Source of the DNA: Owenia fusiformis
Lineage: Eukaryota > Annelida > Polychaeta > Sabellida > Oweniidae
Direction of reading: 5' to 3'
Assembly: GCA_903813345.2 (NCBI GenBank)
Contig: CAIIXF020000008.1
Coordinates: forward strand, 17,034,822-17,098,821
Length of the DNA stretch: 64,000 bases
Shown here: one piece after another, positions 55,901-64,000 of the stretch
Layout of the letters: each line of letters starts with the position of its first letter
How positions within the stretch are numbered: the stretch's first letter is position 1
Notes under the pieces: model-generated
Told to the model about the DNA's origin: nothing
The model's input: only the letters and a program-made list of their open reading frames with translations
Database searches by the model: none
Made by a program: the position numbers and the translations under genes

Positions 55901-58390
55901 GGAAGTTTGTGAAGTCCTTTATTTCTGAAACTGTTTTAAATACTTAATATTTTCCAGGTAACTGCTTTACAAAATTATTGTGCATTGTGAATCTTCATTA
56001 TCTATCTGATAAATATTTTCCTCAGCAAACTTTATTTTCATAGAACACATGATGAATCTTTTATTCAACATTCTCAATTTTGCATCAATTATGTTTCAAG
56101 AATTTTTTTCCCTGGCTCACTATGAAGGACATTTAAATAAGTCATGGGAAAGTAGGTCATAAGAAAGAGGAGCACTGGGTTCCACCCATTCCAATGATGC
56201 AGGTTTTGTGCTAATTTTGAATATCTTTATGGTACTTTTACAGGTAATGGGCTAATGGCTTTAGCAAATTGCAGCAATGTCATAGTTAGTTTTTTTGGTC
56301 AAAGTAGGTTGCTAAATCACTAAAGAGAAGTCATGAATCTTATATCATAAATGTGTTTTAAATCAACTTGTTTACCTGAAAATAAAATGTGGTCACAGCT
56401 TTTCTGATGCTGATGTACCCGAATGGTGTCTAATTCATAATGAAATAAATGAAATCATTGTGGTATGTATGTGGACTCTAGTTGCCTTATAATAATACAT
56501 TTACTTTAGTACATGGATTCTCTCCTAATATTATTTCCTTATAAATATCCAAACTTTAACCAAAAGCAGTTTCAAAATTATCGTATATTGTATTTCACCT
56601 AAAATATCTTATATGGTATAAGAGCTGTGAAAAATATTGTATATGGTGAAAAAATATTGTATATGGTATAAGAGAGCTGAAAAATATTGTATATGCATTT
56701 CCAAGACCCTCTATACACCCCCACCCCCCCATGATATCCATAATACATGTATGTCAGTAACTAAGAATTGATGTATGTCATGTATGTCAGTCATTAAGAA
56801 TTAAATTCTTTATTTTTTATAGGCCATTTTTTACTTACAAATCTTCTCCTTGAGAAACTGAAGACATCAGCCCCTAGCAGAGTGGTTACATTATCCAGTG
56901 TGGCGCATGAAAGAGGCGAGATCAACTTTGATGACCTCAATAGTTCAAAAACCTACCATCCTGCTAGAGCGTATGAGCAGAGTAAACTAGCAAATGCCAT
57001 GTTTGCAATAGAACTTGCTAAAAGATTAGAAGGTATGCATTTGAGATTATGGGCTTCTACTGTTTCTAGTTTGTTTCTGGTGTTTTTTTAAGTATGTTTA
57101 AGAGTGTATTTGTGTTAACAAAAAGCAGTAAGAAATCTCTTTTCAAGTTGAACATTTTCTTTTTATTAATTTTCCTACATTTATAAAAACACAACTTTTT
57201 GATGTATATTCAATGAAAATAACCTACTAACAATAGGTTACAAGTGGTATTAACCCTAAAAAGGAAATATGTATAATATTGTAATGAGAAAATATAGATG
57301 ATATATAAAAAATGGCATCAAACCTAAAGGTAGCATACAGTGTACAAAACCTCATCCTCCGAACACAGGCCTCCAGAACTCGTACCCTCTTCTTCCAATG
57401 TAGTGGATGATCTCTGGAGCCCTACATTCGGAGGATGACAAAACCTCAGTCGTGTGATATTATACCTGTATATTTTATTGCAAAACTATAATAAACAGCG
57501 AAGGTTTGTTCTAGGCACTGGGGTGACATCTAATGCAGTACATCCAGGTATCGTCAACACAGAGATAGGACGTCACATGAAAGTGAACAAGTCATATATA
57601 GCTTGGCCTATCATTGGACCCATCAAGTTCCTGTTTTTAAAGAGTCCAGAACAAGGGGCCCAGACATCATTATTCTGCGCCCTAGATTCATCCTTAGAAA
57701 ATGTCACTGGCAAATATTTTAAGTAAGTTGATTTCTCGTTTGGTATTACACATAACAGGTCAACACAAAAATGTAACCCTCTAATTTTGGCATAACCTTC
57801 TCAATTGTGATTGAATCTTGATTTTCTTGTGTACTACATACCATAGGCTAAGGTCGATGGAAATAATTTTAAAATAAAGATGGCATGGTAATCGATCTAT
57901 GTTTATTTATAAATATTCTATATAAAAGATAATACTGGATTCTGTTGGTGCTGCCATCTTTATATCGGCCCATATCGAGTTAGTAGCACACTAGTAAATA
58001 AGATGCACTGGTTAACATTAGCTAGCTCCTTTTGGCACATGCTGGGATTGAACCCAGGACCTTGGCATTAGAGTATTGATATATTTCCTGTTGTTACACT
58101 CCTTCAATTGATATCGATTCTATCCTGCAAGACATCACTTGGATCTTATCCATCCCATGAACTCATATTTGCTCCATTACAAAGAGTACATGTTATACAA
58201 ATAAATGTTTTTTTTTATTTTCAGAAATTGTGCAGAGAGTCATTTTGTGGAAAGTGCCAAAAACGCAGCAGACTCTAAAAGACTTTGGGCAATAAGTGAA
58301 AGATGGACACGATTAGTTGATCCAACAACAGAAAAATCTAAAACTGAAGCTACTGACACCAAAAAAGACAGTGATAGTAAAAAGTCATAA
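49997..58390 (+). CDS. RDH13-like short-chain dehydrogenase/reductase, seven exons
   Basis: Exons: 49997-50051, 50772-50909, 51959-52120, 52952-53056, 56823-57032, 57515-57722 and 58225-58390 (TAA 58388-58390); GT-AG introns, 347 residues. The N-terminus [20 protein letters not shown] is a membrane segment resembling RDH13. Next come the cofactor motif TGANTGIG, the NNAGVM motif, [20 protein letters not shown], the Ser of TLSSVAH, catalytic [20 protein letters not shown], and a C-terminal GKYF...RLWAISERW ending in a Lys/Asp/Ser-rich tail. The family are NADP(H)-dependent retinaldehyde/retinol oxidoreductases; human RDH13 is mitochondrial. The first exon donor was chosen at 50052 because it keeps frame and restores the family sequence. 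AATAAA at 58466-58475. RDH11/12/14 relatives are the alternative assignment. Confidence 0.92.
50132..50643. mobile_element. Inverted-repeat MITE, copy in RDH13-like intron 1
   Basis: Sister of 47325-47842 with the same terminal repeats and only scattered differences (for example CTCGTC for CTCGAC at the left end). It is in the same orientation on the plus strand. Confidence 0.85.
50925..51825 (+). repeat. Minisatellite of about 53-bp units in RDH13-like intron 2
   Basis: About 17 copies of a unit reading CCACATATGCAATGTTGATC, TGAGAGAGTCAGTTGACTCT, GAAAAAATGCAATG. Subtypes alternate (GTGATGTCACATATGCATGTTTATC units), hinting at higher-order duplication. Each unit contains the near-palindrome AGAGTCAGTTGACTCT. 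Confidence 0.95.
51826..51895 (+). repeat. tRNA-like sequence at the end of the minisatellite
   Basis: A box TAGCTCAAGTGGTAGAGCA and B box GTGGATTCGATTC at tRNA spacing. The 3' part does not complete an acceptor stem. Likely a tRNA-derived SINE head or tRNA pseudogene. Confidence 0.6.
52680..52823. repeat. Dispersed repeat with poly(G), copy in RDH13-like intron 3
   Basis: Shares GAAAAACTGCATGATTTTGA, the G run and GCTACGGGCCTGAG with 44080-44236. Confidence 0.7.
53853..54810. repeat. Large foldback, about 400-bp arms
   Basis: GCCCGGTGATCAGAAGAAAT at the left and ATTTCATCAGATCACCGGGC at the right. Matching inner segments include GCAGCGTCGCCAACATGCAA against TTGCACGTTGGCGACGCTGC, and AATTGAATGGAGGGGG against CCCCCTCCGTTCAATT. 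The loop is about 150 bp. Arms are several percent diverged. Confidence 0.9.
55012..55587. repeat. Foldback with ~200-bp arms
   Basis: GGGGATTTGAACAGGTGCAT at the left is mirrored by ATGCACCTGTTCAAATCCTC at the right. Inner GTTAGGCCAATGCATTAACT pairs with AGTTAATGCATTGGCCTAAC, and CAGCCCTTTCCACA with TGTGGAAAGGGCTG. Confidence 0.9.
57351..57442. repeat. Short foldback in RDH13-like intron 5
   Basis: CCTCATCCTCCGAA...GGCCTCCAGA mirrored by TCTGGAGCCCT...TTCGGAGGATGA. Confidence 0.65.
58022..58080 (-). repeat. tRNA B-box remnant in the last RDH13-like intron
   Basis: The minus strand reads GGTCCTGGGTTCAATCCCAG, a good B box and T-arm, but no convincing A box. Probably a decayed tRNA-derived SINE. 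Confidence 0.45.
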
Positions 58391-58465
58391 TATATATATT
58401 TTTACACTATCAAAAAATGTAGCCAATAGTGTTGAGTTCATAGAATATGTAGTTAAATTATTTGA

Positions 58466-58475
58466 AATAAATAAA
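58466..58475 (+). terminator. Poly(A) signal of the RDH13-like gene
   Basis: Two overlapping AATAAA hexamers 76-80 nt after the stop codon. Confidence 0.65.
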
Positions 58476-58499
58476 GGTTCACATGTAGTGTAATGGTAA

Positions 58500-60510
58500 A
58501 TTTTTCTTGAAAGATAGTAATGGGACAGTGGTGCCAAAATCAGCTGCTCAATTAAAAGGGGGGGGAATGGTGGGGGGGGGGGCAGACAGAGTGGAACATC
58601 TTGAAATGTCTGAGTTTTGCCAAGTTACTCATGATGCTATAGTCTCAAACATTTTTGTGGTGTTCGGCAGTTGTTGGGCGCTAGGCATATGGCCATTATT
58701 GTCTGTAACAAATGGCATGTGGTGACAATTTGCATGCTAATGCCTTGTTTTACTCTGTCTTGCAGTTGAAACTACTTTCTGACATTGACTGCCAATGACT
58801 GTTTAGTAATTGCTTTTCTTAAATATGCAAAATCATGGCTAAAATATAATAGGAGTCTTTTCTGCTTCCGTGCATATTATACACTGCATGTATCAGTAAA
58901 GACAGCTATTGTCAAGTTACATTGATTACAATGTTTGAAATGTGCTTTATCAAACACATTGTAACTGACACACCTTGGTCCTTTTGAAACCCAATGTGAT
59001 CAAAAAAGAAAAATGCATATTAAAAAATAAATATTTCAAAAATTACTAACAAAGAATATTGTGCATTTTATTTTTTATTATCTTATTGCTATCAAAAGTA
59101 TACAAAAACATAATTACAATTTAATTCTCATTTTATCCGACATTGAATGTACTATAAAGTGTGTTCCCAGGTGGGCAAGTAGAGATTCAAAACATGTCAG
59201 ATGCATGTTGTGCCACAAAATAACTTTTTCTTGATAACATCTACATGACTACAACTATCTACTAAACATCTATACAATTAGAGTCAACATAATGCCTTCA
59301 TTAGTTCATACTATGAACCTTTGTTTATACACTGGAGAAAATTGGTATACAACTTTGCAAAACTTTGGTGGGTTTTCTTGTCCACATCGTAATATAGACC
59401 TCAGTTCAGGTGTTATATAGAGTAATAAATACCTTAGGGCTAGGCACAAAATCTTTCAAACCCCTCACTCCATTCGGTCATTCAGGGTACAGAAAATGTT
59501 TGTGCCTAGCACTGCAGTATTTATTCATCAATAGAATACCTGCTCTTCAGTCTATATTTCTTATCTATATCTAACTTATCGCAAACCGGGTCAATATTTC
59601 AATGTTTTCCAAAAAACATAATTAGTTTCAGTTCAGTTTAACCACCCTCGCTCCCAATATTGAACAACTATTGATTAAAAATAGTTTCCTTTAGAATAGC
59701 CATGTAGGCTAAGAAAATTACTTTTACCCCCTCCCCAAATGAAATTAATTATGTTAGTGTACATGAGGACTACCGATTATATCCCTTATTTCATCTAAAA
59801 GTTGATTCATCCCACATGCACTTCTATACAAATAAAAGATTAACATAGAGCAGAACACTGACCTATTTATATTTTAAATTTGACACTGTACAATACTAAA
59901 CTACATTTGCCTACACAATTTAATATCTGATATCATTACATGTACATCTGGATTATGTGGGGGGGGGTGAGATATTCGACTCTCTACAGTATAATATGGG
60001 TAATGCTAAAGATATCTTATACATAAAGTATATAAAATGGAATGTCTATACATTCAACAAAGAACATGTACAGTATGCATCTTATGCCTTTATGTACACA
60101 CAAACATAAACACACCAGGCATTCACTTTTAAAGAGAACTTTCTCTGTTATTATTTGATGAAAAGACATAGTAACATGTAGGCTAATTGACAGATGTTTA
60201 TAACAGTCCAGAAAAATCAAATTCAAAAAGTACAGCAACATATGCTTTAATACTGATCAAATTGTCTTACATTATCAAAACACTGAATATTTTGTATTAA
60301 AGACATACAGCTCATGTACATATTTCATATATACAGTATACTTCAGAAATATACAGTTCAACATCACAAAACCTTAATGCCATACTGTAAACGTATTTTT
60401 ATTTTTTTGGATGAAATTTTATAAATGAATGTCTATATATTTTCATTGGAAGACTTGAACACATATTTTCAGCTCAGATCTGGGATGGTACTTTATTATG
60501 TATACTGTCA
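58500..60510. other. Convergent intergenic region
   Basis: No exon was recognised. It holds a poly(G) stretch at 58558-58580 and a short inverted repeat at about 59424-59533 (ATAAATACCTTAGGGCTAGG against CCTAGCACTGCAGTATTTAT). Part may be 3' UTR of the minus-strand RDH-like gene. Confidence 0.4.
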
Positions 60511-60513
60511 ATA

Positions 60514-60798
60514 CTGTACTCCCGGTTAATTTTGCGAGTTTTAATTTCGCGATTTTGCAGCTATTAAATTTCAAAAATTTCACTATGCACACCTACTACT
60601 ATGTCATCCCATTGATCACCTAAAAACACTTGACAAACATTTTACAAAACATGAAATGCAATGGAGTCTTAGGTAATAAAAAATTTCACAAATCCCGGGG
60701 ATTTAATTAACAATTTCGCGAAGATTAATTTTTGCGATTTTACCACAATCGCGAAAAGCGCGAAACTAAAATGCAAGCAAAAAATACCGGGAGTACAG
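60514..60798. mobile_element. TA-flanked MITE, complete copy
   Basis: Ends CTGTACTCCCGGT and ACCGGGAGTACAG with flanking TA on both sides, and subterminal 'tttcgcgattt' motifs in inverted orientation; 285 bp. Confidence 0.8.
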
Positions 60799-61512
60799 TA
60801 CATGGTAAATATTCCTGATTAGATTTTACAGACACCTACATAAGCAATGTTCATATCCTTTATAACATAACATGAGAAACACAACAGCAAAACCTAGTGT
60901 ACAAAATTTACAATGGGAATCAGTTATGCAAAGATTTTTTTCAATTCAATTCAATTCTATAATCTAATGATCCTGTTCCATTTCCATTCCATTTTTTTCC
61001 ATCCATCACATCATCCCATACAAGATCTGACAAAATCAGGCTTATGTTCCCTTCTTGCATTTACATGTACTGTATTATCGTATAACACATTTTAATTTGG
61101 GATTATGTTTGTCCTTCATTTCATTTTCAGCTGCGATGATGAATCTTCAACATACCAAGACAAATAGAGTGTCCAATTGGCCAGAAGAAGAGGGGTGCTA
61201 TTTTTTAAAAACTAAGTCATTGCATAAAAAGGGGATACAAGTGTATAAGAATATGCTGTGAATAAGATACAAATATCTTACTTGAAAAGCAAAAATGGCT
61301 GCCTTGTCAATTACCCAGCATGCTCAATACATAAACAGATCTTGTTATTTAATGAAATGATTTCTTCATCCAACCTGACATCTATCAGCCAAATTAGGCA
61401 ACAACAATGTAGCACTCTTCAAATGCAATATGAACATTGTCTTGCTTTAAAACCCTGGACTATCTACTCTGATAACTTGTATCACAAGGTCGTGTTGCTA
61501 GACTATATGAAT

Positions 61513-61762
61513 AAAACTCCCTTTATAAGGGGCTGGATTGTAGGAGGTAATTTTTGCCTGGTTTTAATTCATTTCTTCTTGTTGCCTGGACTTTTGATCC
61601 TCTCTCTGTTTCATAGGACTGAGTCATGTCTGGTTTCAAACTCCCTTTATAAGGGACTGGATTGTAGGAGGTAATTTTTGCCTGGTTTTAATTCATTCTT
61701 CTTGTTGCCTGGACTTTTGATCCTCTCTCTGTTTCATAGGACTGAGTCATGTCTGGTTTCAT
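61513..61762 (+). repeat. 125-bp tandem duplication
   Basis: AAACTCCCTTTATAAGGGGC ... GAGTCATGTCTGGTTTC occurs twice in direct succession with only a few differences (GGGGC/GGGAC, one T deleted). It lies just past the stop codon of the minus-strand RDH-like gene, in its probable 3' UTR. Confidence 0.9.
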
Positions 61763-61772
61763 ATGATTGTGT

Positions 61773-64000
61773 TTATTTTGTCTTCTTATTCAGTCCTGTC
61801 CATTCCAGGGATTTACCATAGAGCTTCTTGGCCAAGTCATCGTTGCAAGCATTCTCAGTTACTTCTTTCTCAGCACATTCACTGCAAAACATTAAATATA
61901 TCAATTAGTACAGTAATCTCCCCAGCATTATAGCAAGTTGGCCCAGCACCCACATGAGATTTTAAAAGAGGCTTGCACCCACCTGAAAATCCATTTGCAC
62001 CCACTTGAAAATGAGAAAAATCATGAAAAGTTGGCATGTTTTGACCAATTTTAGCGTGAATTGTGAGTTTTGCATCCACTTCCATGGAGAACACTGCAGT
62101 ATGTAATGATTCTCACATTTGTCAGCCTACTTTTCCAAAACAGCTTTTTGAGATCAATAAATTGATAAGAATCAGGGTCAATCCAAAATTAAGTTGTTGT
62201 ATAGGACATAATAGGACCTCTATTCAAGAGAGAATTTATAATATTGCATCATTCTAAATGTAGATTTTTCCAAAAGGACAACATGAGTACTTCCTAACTA
62301 CTCCCTGGTTATCTCTATCATGTAACCATGACAACTGACAAGTGGTTTGGAAAAATAAAGTGTTTTGTTCACTGGCATTTGCTAATCTTGGGAGTTGTTG
62401 TTTTTGTTCTTATGTTCAAGATTATTATTTAATCAAAAATAAATATAGTCACATTTCACATGCCAGACATCAGTTAGATATGATTAACTTCCCTAGGATA
62501 CGCCTGAGGAATGAGGATATGCCTAATTTTCAAAACTCTCAAACTCTCAATTAAGCACTGTACTCCCGGTTAATTTTGCTAGTTTTAATTTCGCGAATTT
62601 TGTGAAAATACGATTTGGCGGCTATTAAATTTCGCGAATTTCACTAATTACACCTACTACTATGCTGCGATCTCCGCACAATATGATTCATCGGGCATAC
62701 GCCTAGTTGAACATTTCTGGCGCCTAGTTGGCGCCTGGTTGAAACATTTTTTCACCCTTAATGATTGATTATCACTTTGAAATGGAGAAAATATCAAATA
62801 AAAAATGAAAATCTAAATTTACCAGAATTTGTTTATTCCGCCATCTTGATGTGAAGTTTACGCGAGAAATAAAATTAAACAACTTGCGGTCTTGCGCAAA
62901 ATAGAAGTGGTTGAAGAATAACACACACTAACCCGGATGTTACCTTGCGCAGATTTATTTTCGTTACAATAATAAGATAAGCGAGAATCGAGTTTTTCAA
63001 TTCGGTTGCGCATACACAATTCCCATTTGATATTTTTGCGCAAAATTTACGAGACTATTTGTAGTCTCGATCCAGGAATCATTTCAAACTCGTGATCGTC
63101 TGAAAAACTTAAACTGTTTATCTCTTTTTCTCATTCTTAGTCTATATATCATATATCTAATTTATTATTGTTTGTACATTCCTGTCATGCAGAGAGGAGT
63201 GAGACGATTTGACAAGAAATACTGCAAGTCGTAAGCTTAGATTAGATCTATAAACACAAAATATATTCTTTTTTCCCGGGTCTGTTTACCCGTCAATTAT
63301 ACTAAATTATACCCGCCTACTTTCGCCATATATGGCAGAACTGATCACATGATCAAGATTTATGAATGAATCGTAGTAAATTATAGTATTTATTTCCCAA
63401 AACAATAACATTTTACATTGTTGTCCAGCTAGCATACATCAGTATTTAGACTGAGAATGGAGCATTTAGATGGCATAGATTATCATAAAATCATTTGATT
63501 ATCCTCTTGTTAGTTAGAAATGTCGCGAGTGAACCGTGCGCCGAAATTTTTTGAGGTTTTTTAGGTTAACAAAATTTTGCACCCAGTTGGGAAAAAATCC
63601 TGGGGAGAACACTGCTATGTCATCTTGGTTAAGGACACACTGCACCTTAACCTCTATTACATCATAATTTTTTAAGTCACTGTAACAATATGTAACAGAC
63701 ATTGTTACTTAGTATCCCAATTATCGCCTAAAAACACTTGACAACGATTTTACAAAACATGAAATGCAATGGAGTCCCAGGTAATAATAAAAAAATTCAC
63801 AAATCTCCAGGTATCTAATTGACAATTTTGCAAAGATTTACTTCGCGATTTTACCACAATTGTGAAAAGTGTGGAACTAAATTGCACTGGAAAATGGGAG
63901 TAGAATATTTTACAAGACTTTTCGATCAATTGATATTTCTTCAAATGTTTTCAAAGAAAGTTTTACATAAAAACACTTACACAAAGAACTTTCCAGAAAC
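61773..64000 (-). CDS. Second RDH-like short-chain dehydrogenase, C-terminal exons only (partial)
   Basis: The last exon is 61881-61773 on the minus strand (acceptor TTTTGCAG, stop TAA at 61775-61773). The preceding exon ends at 63981 with donor GTAAGT and continues out of the window past 64000. Joined, they read VSGKFFVECAEKEV and then DDLAKKLYGKSLEWTGLNK, which matches the SGKYF...A.RLW..S..L.G tail of the RDH11/12/13/14 group. The intron sits at the same place and phase as the last intron of the RDH13-like gene at 49997-58390 (after GK[YF]F), which supports common origin. Only about 41 residues are visible, so the subtype and intactness cannot be judged. Confidence 0.7.
62557..63905. mobile_element. 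Second copy of the 60514 MITE, split by a ~1-kb insertion
   Basis: The left half (ACTGTACTCCCGGTTAATTT ... CACCTACTACTATG) ends at about 62664. The right half (ATCGCCTAAAAACACTTGAC ... GGGAGTAG) begins at about 63713. The material between, about 62665-63712, is an insertion with no recognised gene. All of this lies in the last intron of the minus-strand RDH-like gene. Confidence 0.7.

Larger units (their letters stand above)
53459..56738. mobile_element. 3.3-kb composite with inverted ends in RDH13-like intron 4
   Basis: The left end CATGATGGGGGGGGGTGTAT at about 53460 is mirrored by ATACACCCCCACCCCCCCAT at about 56711. Next to each are repeats of TATTGTATATGGTATAAGAG in opposite orientations (53488-53610 and 56580-56690). 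Two large foldbacks lie between. No coding frame was recognised. Confidence 0.6.

Noticed and set aside
61258-61674. 138-codon plus-strand frame
   Set aside because: Half of it is the 125-bp tandem duplication and the rest has no domain; it is antisense to the probable 3' UTR of the second RDH-like gene.

Overview
This window is intron-bearing animal nuclear DNA. It shows spliced genes with GT-AG introns, AATAAA signals, AT-rich non-coding sequence, LINE and SINE debris and many DNA-transposon and foldback elements. The genes (collagen-stalk C-type lectins, a secreted ShKT protein, eIF3f, RDH13-type dehydrogenases) and the repeat style suggest a marine invertebrate. The phylum cannot be fixed from this sequence alone.

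Layout. 1-9400: LINE fragments (an open reverse-transcriptase linker frame runs off the left edge; a 5'-truncated LINE at 5277-6960 carries a second LINE 3' end nested inside it with a 10-bp target duplication), a tRNA-derived SINE and palindromic foldbacks. 9428-26602: a cluster of secreted collectin-like lectins made of signal peptide, CxC, Gly-X-Y stalk and C-type lectin domain. One copy is intact (20807-21499), one is split by a 2.93-kb insertion in the lectin domain (22900-26602), one has a 19-nt frameshifting deletion (12523-13109), and one is an inverted, truncated copy (9428-9790). 26640-32600: mostly transposons (mariner-like with transposase remnant, a PIF/Harbinger-like element, foldbacks). 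32670-38057: a four-exon gene for a small secreted ShKT-domain protein with transposon-filled introns.

40431-49688 (minus): eIF3f in eight exons, with the start of exon 6 tandemly copied as a 134-bp repeat. 49997-58390 (plus): a seven-exon RDH13-like short-chain dehydrogenase, head-to-head with eIF3f across about 308 bp that contains two ETS-type sites. 61773-64000 (minus): the last exon and the start of the preceding exon of a second RDH-like gene, tail-to-tail with the first and sharing its last intron position and phase.

How it fits together: the lectins are likely secreted carbohydrate-binding proteins, and the cluster shows gene turnover (duplication, stalk-length change, loss). The eIF3f/RDH13-like pair looks like a housekeeping bidirectional-promoter arrangement. 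No wholly new biochemical system was found. The most unusual observations are the partial-exon tandem array in eIF3f, the lectin cluster in different stages of decay, the twin TTAA-flanked elements sharing a 79-codon frame, and a group of ACCGACAATTGTCGGT palindromes in the eIF3f first intron. Exon models were made by eye from splice signals, reading frame and family resemblance; no alignment was run.
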